NCBI GenBank assembly: GCA_024305405.1
Contig: JAKNDB010000015.1
Coordinates: 502,001-566,000, forward strand
Direction: 5' to 3'
Length of the DNA stretch: 64,000 nucleotides
Source: Dirofilaria immitis
Lineage: Eukaryota; Nematoda; Chromadorea; Rhabditida; Onchocercidae
Shown: positions 47,483 to 59,117 of the stretch, one piece after another
Position numbering within the stretch: position 1 is the first letter of the stretch
Layout of the letters: each line of letters opens with the position of its first letter
Translations under genes and position numbers: made by a program
The notes under the pieces: generated by a model
What the model was told of the DNA's origin: nothing
The model's input: the letters and a program-made list of their open reading frames with translations, nothing else
Database searches by the model: none

Positions 47483-49366
47483 ATTTTAAATTCAATATTA
47501 AAATTAGTTAGAAATAAATTAATTGATTTTTGATCATTTTTTTTGTTGGCATTTTACATTATAGTTTGAAGGAAAAATTAAAATCAAATATTTCAACCAT
47601 TTTTGATAATTGATAAGAAATTGATATGGTAATGATCTTGTAGATTTAAATATATCTATTATGATTATTTCGTCTTTCTATATTCAAATTATTTCAAGCC
47701 TAAAAATTCAAACTTACAAAATTGTAAGATTTCTATCTTCTTCATATTCTAAAGGAAGAATTAAATAAATAAGAAAAAAATTTGTTATTTTTGGATATTA
47801 TAATTAAACCTGGATGATTAAAAAAATTAATGCTTCAGTTTATTTTATGAATCTCGATCAATACCAAGAAAGTTGTTAGAGTTATTTTTTCCTTAAAATT
47901 CATGGTACCTTGATAAGGTTTAGTTTTGAATTAAGAATAACAATAATAGATAGACATATCCACATTTATATTTCCCATCAAGATTATCATTGATGAGCTT
48001 TTCTTTATCAGATCATTCAGAAATGTAATTGTAAAGTTAAATACGTAAGTTTTTACTGAATGTTTTGTTTATATCTCTTTATTATTAAATTATTGTTACT
48101 TAAAAAACGTGTTTTTGAATGCTTTATCATCAAAAATTATCAATGATAACTCTAAATGCCTAAGCACATAATTGGTGATAAATTAAGATTAATTATGCGA
48201 AATTGTAATTAAAATAAAATCCGAAAAAGTTTTATTTCCAAATTTTTAGCCAAAACAAATTTAAACATATGTAACAAATACAATAATCATAAATCATTAA
48301 TCAAAAATCAGTAGCAGCAGTGATAAGAAATGAAAAATAACATTAAAACTTAGTAGTCCAGATCAAAGCAAAATAGATAAAGAAGATAAGTAAAATAGAA
48401 TTCATAAATATACAACTAATACTAATTTTTTCTTTTCTTTCTTTTTCCGATCTTTGCTTTTTTCTTTTATCATTTTTGTTAGTATTTATGAATGATAACG
48501 AGAAATAAATAAAAATTCAATAAAAATTTATTTTAACAAATGATAAAAAAATAAAAATAAAGAATTTCAAAAATCAAATAAATATATAATATCAGAAATA
48601 TGATATCAGGTGTAAAAAACATTTAAAAAAGGACGTAGATCATCAGTTTTTTTTTGATAATATATAGATGATAAAGATAAGTTTATTATATCTGATTATT
48701 TTTATTGGATAATCAAAAATTTTCAAAACTATGAAAAGGCGAAAATTAAGTCATAAAATTTCATCATTGTAACGGAAAGAAAGAGTTTAGCATTCTCTAG
48801 CATTTATCAATTTCTATCTATCATTAAATATTAACAGTTAAAAAAAACTAAACAAGTAAAATTGATAGCTGATATCAGATAAAATCTTGGAATAATCAGA
48901 TAAAAATTTTAATTGAGTAAGATGGAAATCTTTGAAATAAAATTAAAACAGCAGAGATAAAATCAGATAACTTTTCTCAAATTACTTTTAATTAAGAGCG
49001 GTATGTAGAGATCGTATCATTTAATACATCTGAAAATTTCAAAAGATTGGTTATGGATGAGATAGGTTAATCAGAGAATATAAATGTTTTAATTAATAAT
49101 TATTTGTTCTAATTAATATTTGATATAATTTTAATAAATATATAATTAGTAATTTGATATAATTTTGGTAAGTATTTAATTAATATTTGATATAATTTTA
49201 ATAAATATTTAATTAGCAATTTGATATAATTTTAATAAGTATTTAATTAATATTTGGTATAATTTGAAAAAGAAGCGTTAGTTTGTCAGAAATAAAACAA
49301 AGCGCCTAGCTTGTTCATTCTATGCAAGTTCAAGTCTTTGTCGTTTAGCACTCATTTCATTTGCCA

Positions 49367-49411
49367 TGACCTATGACCTCATTTGCTATGACCTTTCGTG
49401 ACCTTAGGTCT
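49367..49411. promoter_or_regulatory. Cluster of nuclear-receptor half-sites
   Basis: Four TGACCT hexamers (49367-49372, 49374-49379, 49389-49394, 49399-49404) are followed by AGGTCT at 49406-49411. The first two form a DR1, the third and fourth a DR4, and the last two are an inverted pair with a one-base spacer. TGACCT is the complement of AGGTCA, the half-site of nuclear hormone receptors. Binding is not shown. Confidence 0.5.
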
Positions 49412-49894
49412 TAGGAGATCATTCCATCGCATAAAATTTCATTCAACTGCGATCGTTTCGGTAAAGGCCGTAAATGCGTAATATATTAACAAAATGGCCA
49501 CAATTTTAGCTTAAGTTCTAAATAAAAATGTTAAAAAATATTTTATGAACTTCTTCGCAAATAAGTCGCTATTAATTGAATAAATCTTTTGTATCGATTT
49601 TTTTCTCATAAATAATTTCAATTACTTTTGTGATTAAGTGCTATTCGAAATTTAAATTCATCATTTTGAGTACAAATTTTATTGGAAATGAATTAATTAA
49701 CTAATGCCTTGAAAATTCCAAATTCTTCCGATCAAAAGATCATATTCTAAAAATAGATTGAGCTTTCAAATTCATATTAAAATATTTCGAATTTTTTAAA
49801 ATCTGTTTTTAGTTTGAGGAATGCTTATATCAAATGTTATGATAGTATTATTACATTTGATATAAAATGTATCCTTCGATGATCAACCAATTCA

Positions 49895-50003
49895 TCATTC
49901 CGTATCATCATCATGAACGGATCGATTTCTGGACTGACCAACACCTGTTAATATTCCATCGGTAAACTTTGGAAAGTAGCCGGTACATGGTGAACTTCTG
50001 AAC
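49895..50003 (-). CDS. Candidate terminal exon of an unrecognised gene
   Basis: After the acceptor tggcag the minus strand reads FRSSPCTGYFPKFTDGILTG and then VGQSRNRSVHDDDTE to a TGA at 49895-49897. Amino-acid composition is protein-like and the codon use is less AT-biased than the flanks. I could not find the preceding exon with confidence, and no family is recognised. It may be a chance frame. Confidence 0.35.
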
Positions 50004-51107
50004 CTGCCAGTATTGATTCATTTGTTTTCTTTTATAATTATGATTCTTATAATCCGAAACGAAATCCAGGAACGAATATTTATTATCAGAGTGATAACGT
50101 ATCCCTTTAATTATCTTCAGCAACAATATCATTCCTTTAATATGCAAATGTAAAATATTAGACTAAGATCATAAATAAATTAAATTATTAGACTAGGCCA
50201 TAAATAGTTTTTTTGGCACATTTATATAATTAAAAATGAAATTTCTAATATGATTTCATGAATCGTTTTTCTACCTTCCGGATTGTTGCTAGTTTAGCTC
50301 TTAGATAGAAACTATACGACTAATCGATTCAAACTCTCATTGTGAATTCGTCGAAAAATCTCAGAATTTTTATTCTCGAAAAAAACCTTGACAAATTCTC
50401 GTTCAAAAGTATTACTGACATTTCGAGTATTTCATTATTGATATATAATGAAATAAAAAATTGTGGTAATTTGTGGTGTACTAAAACTAGTGATTTCTAA
50501 AATTCATTAAATCCAATGCATTATTTATTAATTAATCATTAATTTAATATGTATTTCTTTTTCGCCTCAATTCCAAAAGCAATGACTGCTTTGATTGATA
50601 AGTTATTTTATTTGGCATTTATCAACATTAATAAGATTAGTGATATTTGCTGATAATAATTTGATAACAACAAAATATGCAATGCTGCTTTTTATTAAAA
50701 ATTTGTTCGCATTATATATATCAAATATATGCTTATGTTTTAAAATTCATATTTATTTACAATAATTTCGATATATTTGAAATTGAAGAGAAAAAAATTG
50801 AGTTATGACATTTTGCATCTTATCATAAATTTTAGTTTTGAAATATCACGAGAATGTCTGATGCTAAACTTGTTTGTTAAGATTGGATTATCAATATTTT
50901 AATACTTAAATTTATCAATCAATGATAAATTCAAGTTTAACAGATATTCTGATAATTTCATGTTTCGTTCTCGTTCCAAAGCAGCAAATCAACATATTCT
51001 ATCAGTAATCGTTGAACTTCACCTGATATCGATAAATGTTCGAATTATAAATATGCATATTTTTATCAATATGAATATTTTAGAATTGATAAATTGAGGA
51101 TTTACTT

Positions 51108-51305
51108 ATCTTCTTCAACAAGACCTTTCACCGCTGTCTGTGTTTACCAAGCCCGTTCCCTTGACTATGGTTTCGCTGGATATCAGATAGGGAGAGTGGG
51201 AGAAATCTCGTTAATCCATTCATGCGCATCACGAATTAGATGACGAGGCATTTGGCTAACCTAAGAAAGTCATAGTTGCTCCCGCCATTTACCCGCGATT
51301 GGTAA
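51108..51305 (-). pseudogene. Degenerate 28S rRNA fragment (about 195 bases)
   Basis: The minus strand contains the highly conserved part of nuclear large-subunit rRNA in order: cgcgggtaaatggcggga, ctatgactttcttag, gccaaatgcctcgtcatcta, gcgcatgaatggattaacga, agggaacgggcttgg and a decayed end like gaaaggtcttgttga. Substitutions and small indels are scattered throughout, and the sequence runs into ordinary AT-rich DNA at both ends, so it is a non-functional fragment. It includes the junction where R2 retrotransposons insert in 28S genes; no R2 sequence is seen. Confidence 0.85.
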
Positions 51306-51425
51306 TTTACCCATCTTCTTTTCATTTTCTTTTTCTTATAGTAATGAAGTTCAAATTCAATAAGATATCATAAAATAATCGTACTTTCAAATATATCATT
51401 AATTTACTAATTATATAATTTAATA

Positions 51426-54400
51426 TTAATTGTTCACATTATCATAATACATTGCGTAATAATCACTTTCTTCCCGAAAATTTTTCGTTGTTGTTGTTGT
51501 GGGAGTTGATCGTCGTATGGTTGTAACAGTCCATTGAGGATAACTGGTTGTTGTTATTCGATTTTTAGATATGATAGTTTGTTTACGAGCAAATGCTGTT
51601 TTTGCTGTATCAGGATGATGAGTTACTGTGGAATATGGACGCAATCGTCGAAGAGTGACAGCAGTTTGTCGACTGAAAATTAAAATAAAGTTTAGTAAAG
51701 TTGGTATTGAGATTTTTCCAGAAAAAACTTTTGAATAATTAAAAATCCGAAGTGAATCATTGAGAAGTGATAACAGATTGTCGAGTGAAAATTAAGTTAA
51801 GCTTAATAAGGTTGATATTGAGATTTTTCCAGAAATAATTTTTGAAAATGAAAAATCCAAAAAAAAATGAAGTATAACACGTAATGACAAATAAAGAAAT
51901 AAAAAAATTAAAGAATAAACGAGAATGCAAACCTTAAAACTTTTGTTGGCATTGGTACGGTAGCATCAATTACTATTTTTGTCTGTTCGATTTGATCAAT
52001 ATTTTCGGAAATTTCAGGTAATATCAAATCCGGAATCATAGGTAGTATTTCGATTTGTTTTAACGATGCTATCGTTGTAGTTTTCGGTGTCATGATTACG
52101 TCTGGTTTAATGATTGTTTCCGTACCATCAATATCTATGCCATTTTCAATCTACAAATAATTGTAGACAACTTAACTATAACTAGTTAGATCATCTTAAT
52201 TGGTAATAATTTTATTCGAAGGTTATTCGGATCATTTGGATCATTCGGATCATTCCGAGGACATTCGTTTGTTAATTTATTCATTGTTACTTCTGTCTAT
52301 TTTATAATTGTTTTTAACTTATTATTTTCTATTCTATCTTATTATTTTTTATTCTTTAATATGAATAGAATAGAATGATATTTATAAATGGAAATGAGAC
52401 AGATGTTCCAAACCTACGGCGTTGTAATAATCGATTGCATCAATATTTTCCGCAATTTCAGGTAATTTTTCATCAGTTGATTTTTTAATTTCATAAATTG
52501 GCCAATTTGACCATTAGTAGTAGCATTTTCAATCATTTTGCTAAAATCGATACCAAAATTGCCATCTTCTGGGCCAATTTCTGTGATAAAAAAATTAAAA
52601 TTAATTTTAAAATTTTAATTTCTTTTTAATTTCGATTCATTTGTTATATTTTTCCATTTAGCATAAATAATAGAATAGATATAATTGATAATTGATACCT
52701 TTATGATTATTTTTGATAATTTTTCAGCACCAATAATATTGCCAAATAAATTTCCTATACCATCACCTTTACCTTTTACTCCCGATCCATTCATAAATTG
52801 AGCGATAAATTCAGGATTTGCGATAAGATCACCAAGAATCTCCCATCCTTTCGGATCTTGTATTAATTGTAATGCTGTCTACAACAATTTTTGTATAATA
52901 AATTTCGCATCGTTTCAAATTTGAATCAAATTTTGATAATTGCATTTCTATGGTATAATTCAAATAATGCAAATAACGATAATCTATAATTATTCATAAA
53001 TCATTCTTTTTGATTATTCATTGTTTTTTTTATCATGATAAGAATGTTTGTTAGTTAATAATCTGTATTTAGATTTATTTATCTTTTACATAGTATATAT
53101 GTTAACATTTGATATTATTTATAATCAAAATTTGCTAAATTTTATAAGTTGAAAAAAAAGAAAATTTGCTCACTTGAAAATTGATGAAAAATTCACTTTT
53201 TCGAAATTCATCAATAGCTTTATAAATATCACCACAACTAAGTCGATTACAAATTCCCAATATTTCCGGTAAATTAAAAATACGCTCATCAAAATTGCCC
53301 TTTGACCCGGTTAAAAATGCTTCAAAAATTTTTGCAAAATCAATTGGTTTTGCTGAAAATCAAGAAAAATAATAATAATAATAATAATAATAATTAAAAT
53401 AAATTTATTTATTAGAAAAGGAAGAAAGAAAAGAAATTATAAACAATTAATACATTGACAAAAAATAGCATAAATTTAAATTCAATGAATTAATTCTTAT
53501 CAGAAAAAATAAAACAAATATTGAAGAGGAGAAGAATACCTGATGGTATCGGGTATAATATTATAGATAAAGATAAACTTAGTGATTGAAAAAATATGAA
53601 AAATTTGGAATATTCTTACTAAAGAAAATAAAGCAAATATTGTTCTATCATACAAAAATTACTACTACACGGTACAGGATATTATGATTCGAGATCGATG
53701 ATAGGAAAAGAATTAAATCTATGAATCATCCAAAGGACTATCAGTAAGTTACAGGAGTCGTAAAATTGAAATTGTAGCATATTTCATATTTAATTTAGCA
53801 TTTTGCCAATGTCTTAGTGATTAATTTTCTCATCTGATGGATTGCGAAGTTGCATCGTAGATCGCACATTAAATCGCATATTAAATCGCATTTTTTGTTA
53901 TTGCGTTCTTTTAGTATGTCAAATAAGACCACACATATGATTAGGCATATTTGACCAGTCTTTTTGACCTTTATTTGATCTTTTTGACCTTTTAACATTC
54001 TACCTCATTTACCTCAATATATTATTTAAATTTCATTTTTAAATCTACGATTTAATAAATTATCACAGACAAGTTGCCAGGTCGTTAAATTTGCAACAGC
54101 GATGGCCGAGTGGTTAAGGCGTTGGACTTAAGTTCCAATGGACGTAAGTCCTCGTGGGTTCGAACCCCACTCGCTGTAACGAGACTTTTAGCATCTGTCA
54201 GTTGTTGCATATGTCGGTTAAGAGTGATAAAGAAAAAAGCTTCCTTATTTATCTCTAAAAACAAACGGCACTGTTTTACCTGTATTTATAGTATCTTCCA
54301 TAAAACTATGCCTAAAAATTGATTTTGGTATATCGCGGGAATGGATATTTCTGTATTCCTAAGACTTAAGTTCAACAATCTTTAATTTTTATTGTTGCTA

Positions 54401-56816
54401 TAATTTTATTAAGAATTTTGATATATTTCCAAACTAAAACTTTCCAATCATATCATTTGATTGTTTCTAGTTGATCCCTAAAAAAGATTTGATATTTGAA
54501 AAAATTTGGAAATTTTTTGAACGAAAAATTTTGACAAAGTTTTTTGATTTACAGTATTATTACAAGCAAAAAGAAAATCAAATATAGATATCTTATTATA
54601 TTTCATGAAATTTAAAATTTCATTTATTAGTTGTGTCAAAAAAAAAAATAAGAAAAATTCAAAAACTAACCATCTACCAAGAAATCAGGTAGTAATGATA
54701 AATCAGATTGATGATAAGTATTGGTTGTTTGGCTATTATCATTGCTATTTTTGTTATTGATTGGAGTTCTGCTACGTATTTTCTCGGTGATTTTACGCCG
54801 ATTATCAAGAATATGAAAAACAGCTGTTAGCACACCACGTGGACCAAATAGTAACTCTGCCCATGCCGTATCTTCTGCTATTGTTTTACCTTGAAAAATT
54901 TTGAGCCTAAAGTTAATTTAGCAATTTTTTATGTCAACAATATATATTATCTAATTGCCATAAGCAAAAATTAAATTCCTATTATGTTAAACAAATCTAT
55001 TTTACCAAACAAACAAACAAAATAAACAAACAAATAAAACAAAAATAAACAAACAAGACAAAACAAACAAACAAAGAATACTTTTTAAGAAAAATATACG
55101 AACAGATAAAGACAAAAAAAAAAATTAAAAATACAAATTTATAATTTCATCCTTTAACATATTCAAATTATCAGCAAGCAGATCATAGAAGGATACCAAA
55201 TTCTGAAATCAATCTTACAAGAATATTGTATATAATATTCATTCTTAGATTAAATCAAATATCCTATGATAATTTGCTAAATTAAGAAGAAATATACTAT
55301 CATAAAAAGAATTAATTAACGATGATATGAATTTAAGCAAATCAATTCATTTATTTTAACTAGAACTTTCATATATTGCAATTTATACTAAAATGTATTT
55401 ATACTTTGATGATTGCCTTTAAATACGACAGTTGGTGTATTGTCGAGACTAGATTCGATCAATGGTTTCACTGGTAATGCTTTTCTTCCAGATCGAAATT
55501 CAATTGGTGCTGATAATTGTCGCATTAATTGCCTTTTTTGAATAATTTGCTAAAATCAAATCCTGATTTGAAAAATGGAAGAGTTTGAATTATTCTGAAG
55601 GGTTATAATTAATTGGAAAAAATCAATTAATCATTTAAATCTAATGATCCGTATATTTTTATTTCATATTTATATAATCAATTTCCTGTTGAAAAAAAAA
55701 GAATTATTTAAATTCTTTAATTTCAATTAAAAAAGATTCATGCTCAGTTTTCATAATACTACGAATAGAAACTTCGGTATATTGAGCATTTCGTATCGGA
55801 TTAGCGATTTTTTCAAATAACTTCAACATATCAGCAGCATTTTGAACCAATGATGAAAGTTTTAAAGGTGATTGATTATTATTTCCTAAAACAAATTTCG
55901 ATATATTTAGCCTGAATATAATAATGAAAGCCTAAGAATTATTATTGATTTGTTATTCTCTGATAAATGCTCAGTTGACTAATTTGAAAAATATTTTATT
56001 CAATTTCAGGCTATTAGCAGAATTCTGATTTGAAGAATGAAAGAGTTTATTTCAATTATTGTGAAAAATTATAAGAAGTAATTGAATAAATCAATTAATC
56101 ATTTAATCTAATAATCCATATATTTTATAATTACATTTTCATTTTATCATCTTCTCTTTCATTCTATAAGTTTGCTAATTAAGCTTATCATTAAATTTAA
56201 AAAACCTCAACTAAATCAATTATTTTTGAAACAACATTGCAATGAATAAATGATATGCAATGATAAGGATATGAAATGTTTGAAAAGTTTTTATCAATCG
56301 TAAATTTTGCAATATTAATCATATATTTTAAATAGAATGATAAGCGTTGTGATTTTTTTCCTTCTAAGTTTGAATAAACAAATTCAGCAATTAGTTGATA
56401 TTAATATTACTTACCGATTTTCATATTTCGCAACGATAAATCATTTGAATAATTTGATAATTTACTATCCAATAAATTTTCTCGTCGAATTTTCAACAAT
56501 TCACGATTTTTTCAATGGTTAAATTATTTTGTTGACAATTTTTCAATTGGCATAAATTGATTGTGTTATCAGCAAATTTTCGTCTTGTAAGTACACCAAA
56601 TTGTTTTGGTGTATAATAAATACTACGATTTTTGTTAAATCGTAGCAAACGACTGGCATTGTTTAAATTGCGAAAATTTTGTCGAAATTGTGTTAAATTA
56701 ACAGTTGAAAATATTATAGTACAGCGAAATTTATCAATATCAATTATGATAAGAAATATGAAAGTTAAAAATTTCACCGATGATGATAATGATAGTAATG
56801 ATAGCAGCATAATCAT
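51426..56816 (-). CDS. Putative secreted or membrane-anchored protein, nine exons (unrecognised)
   Basis: Exons on the minus strand: 56816-56415, 55885-55773, 55549-55405, 54889-54671, 53352-53174, 52878-52699, 52580-52418, 52150-51933, 51672-51426; about 622 residues. The start is hydrophobic (MIMLLSLLSLSSSVKFLTFI), suggesting a signal peptide or anchor. The middle has a helical, conserved-looking block around CNRLSCGDIYKAIDEFRKSE, then TALQLIQDPKGWEILGDLIA. Near-repeats LPEIAENIDAI and LPEISENIDQI follow. The tail is Thr/Arg-rich (RRSTPTTTTTKNF) and ends YYAMYYDNVNN. One base is missing in each of the runs 56507-56512, 52710-52714 and 52495-52497; correcting each restores phase. Exon two is closed at a weak donor (gtttct at 55772) because it is the only phase-0 choice before a stop. 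A tRNA gene lies in the fourth intron on the other strand. No function is proposed. Confidence 0.7.
54096..54177 (+). tRNA. tRNA-Leu (anticodon UAA)
   Basis: An 82-base class II tRNA. The acceptor stem acagcga/tcgctgt is a perfect 7-bp match. The A-box region is tggccgagtgg. The anticodon stem ttgga/tccaa encloses cttaagt, with TAA at 54129-54131. A long variable arm (ggacgtaagtcc) identifies leucine/serine class. The T-arm is gtggg-ttcgaac-cccac. There is no intron and no encoded CCA. A TTTT at 54186-54189 fits RNA polymerase III termination. It lies inside an intron of the opposite-strand gene spanning 51426-56816 and looks intact. Confidence 0.96.
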
Positions 56817-59117
56817 ATTATATTATCAATCGTTATCGCCAATCATCTCTTTTCTTCTGAAAAATTTAGCAAGAAATGATGAAAACAGGTAGAAAGGAAG
56901 AGAGAAAGAAAAGAAAAGGAAAGAAGGATAAGAAGGAAGAAAGGATAAGTTCTGATTTATATTTCCTTCTATTTCATACGTGTTTTGTAGCCTAAACCTG
57001 ATCATGAATCATCGTTAAAAAGCTCTCCATCATATAATTACTAATTTATTCGTTGTGATAATTGATAAAATTATTTCCAATTTTAACTATATGAAATTTA
57101 ATTTTTAATCTTCATTTTATCATATCAGCAACATAATCATATTTCATTATTTTACGATTAACTCTTTCATGAATGTGTAATGTTTTAATCGTCAAAAATT
57201 ACAATTTTGATGATTAAAATTATGCAAAATTTTAATTAAAATTATTAAAATGATAAGGATAGGAGTTTGTAATTTTGATGATTAAAATTATGCAAAATTT
57301 TTAATTAAAAATGTTAAAAATGATAAGGATAGGAGTTAAAGGAATGAAAATACTTACATATGTATATATATATATATTATCATTAATAATGTTAAGTAAA
57401 AATTTTGTATTTCAATTTGTTTAAGGGATCGAATGATTGGATAAAGGAATTAATTGTTTGTATAGAAGTTGAAATGTTGAATTTTGCTGATTGAATGAAA
57501 AGAAAATCCAGTTTTTGGCATAACAGATTCGAAACATCAGTCAATCATAATGAATTTTTCAAGGTGAACAGACTGAAAATTATTTCCAAACTTTAGTAGT
57601 TATCAATTTTTTGAAAATGAATATGTATCGTGTAGTAATCGTCGAATAATCGTTGAAAATGAAATAGCTGTAGCAAGTATTTCTTGTATTCTTACTTATT
57701 ACATCAATATTAGTAAATTGAAAATAGGGAAGAAAAAAGGGAATGAGATACAAAAAAAAGAAAAAGAAAAACTTGTTTTAAAAAATTTTTATTCTCGAAA
57801 AAGAAAATAAATAAAAGAAAAAGGAGAGAGAGAGAAATTGAACAACATGAAATTGACTTATTAAACAATATCAGAAGAATTTCATTTAATCATATTAGCA
57901 TAAAAATTTGATACAAATTATCAAATGAAATTAACATTTCTAAACTTGTATTACAATTTTCATTTCTTAATCCTAAATGATTTTTTTTTCCAAATAAACT
58001 AGTTTAGATTGGTATAGAAAATACTGAAATTCGAGAAACTTGTTTAAAATTTGAAAAAAAATTAGGAAATATTACAAATAGATAATAAAACAAATTCCCT
58101 TTTTTTTGCCATTATTTCGATTATCAAGAATTAGTAGCATTTCATAATTAATTATCATGAATTATCAAGATCACTAAGCATTAGCAGCACTTCATCACTG
58201 ATCAAAAAACTTCATCAAGATCAGAAAGAACTAGCAGTATTTCATAATTGATCAACAACAATCATCAAGAATTAGCAGCATTTCGTAATTGATCAAAAAG
58301 AATCATCAGGAATAAGCAGCATTTCATGGCTGACCAATAAAAATCATCAAAGTCATCAAGAAATAGCAACATTTCATGATTGATTATTATGAATTAGCAA
58401 GATCATTAAGAATTAGCAGCACTTCATAAATGATCAAAAACAATCATCAAGATCAGCAAGAATTAGCAGTATTTCATGATTGATCAAAAAGAATCATTAA
58501 AAATTAGCGGCATTTCATGATTGATCAATAAAAATTATCAAGATCATCAAGAATTAGTAACATTTCATGATTGCATTACATCGTTTAATTTTTCAATTTC
58601 CATTTTGAATGAAAATTTTTTTCTGAATTTTTCCCAACAAAAATTTTTATCACAAATTATTTTGAAAATATACAAGAAAGCAGAAATGCTCAAAAGAAGT
58701 TTTGATTATTTTACAATAACCCGTTGTCGCAAAAATGATAGAAATTTTTTTGGCTAAAAATTAAAAAAGTATAATCTAAAAATTCATTTCATCATAGCCA
58801 AGCATATATATATATATATATATATATGTTTTACACTTTTAATTTATCATTTCATTTTATTATAATTTCAAATGACAAACAATGTTAACAATATCATATG
58901 TTAACAATAACATAAATAAAAATTTAATCAAAAATATTAAAATTACATTATCATATAGTTATTCAAAAGATTGTTGAAGCTATAAATTTTAGTGTTACAA
59001 ATAGAGTTTTTTTTAAGTTTTTAAGTTCGATTCAAATTATAGTTTTAATTTCCAATTATTACATGCAAAAATTAAAAAAAATAATACTATAAACATATTA
59101 TATTTTCGCATTAATCT
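56817..59117. other. Spacer between two secreted-protein genes
   Basis: No exon was recognised. It contains a degenerate repeat at 58100-58570 built on 'aagaattagcagcatttca' and 'gatcaa', and an (AT)n run at 58805-58828. The open frame at 58521-58757 begins inside that repeat. Confidence 0.45.
58100..58570. repeat. Degenerate tandem repeat (about 50 bp)
   Basis: Variants of 'aagaattagcagcatttcat' followed by 'aattgatcaaaa' and 'atcatcaagatca' recur about nine times with length variation. Confidence 0.75.

Larger units (their letters stand above)
45824..49894. other. Upstream region of MAN1B1, no gene recognised
   Basis: About 4 kb without a convincing exon. It holds the CACGTG-containing direct repeats near 47000, a (CT)n run at 47214-47246 with a GA-rich counterpart at 47433-47482, and TGACCT half-sites at 49367-49411. 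The rest is AT-rich. Confidence 0.45.

Noticed and set aside
51180..51260. Apparent conserved peptide MPRHLIRDAHEWINEIS
   Set aside because: It is 28S rRNA sequence read as protein; the match is at the nucleotide level to rRNA, not to a protein family.
54110..54322. Open frame MVKALDLSSNGRKSSWVRTP
   Set aside because: It is the tRNA-Leu sequence read as protein, a common annotation artefact.
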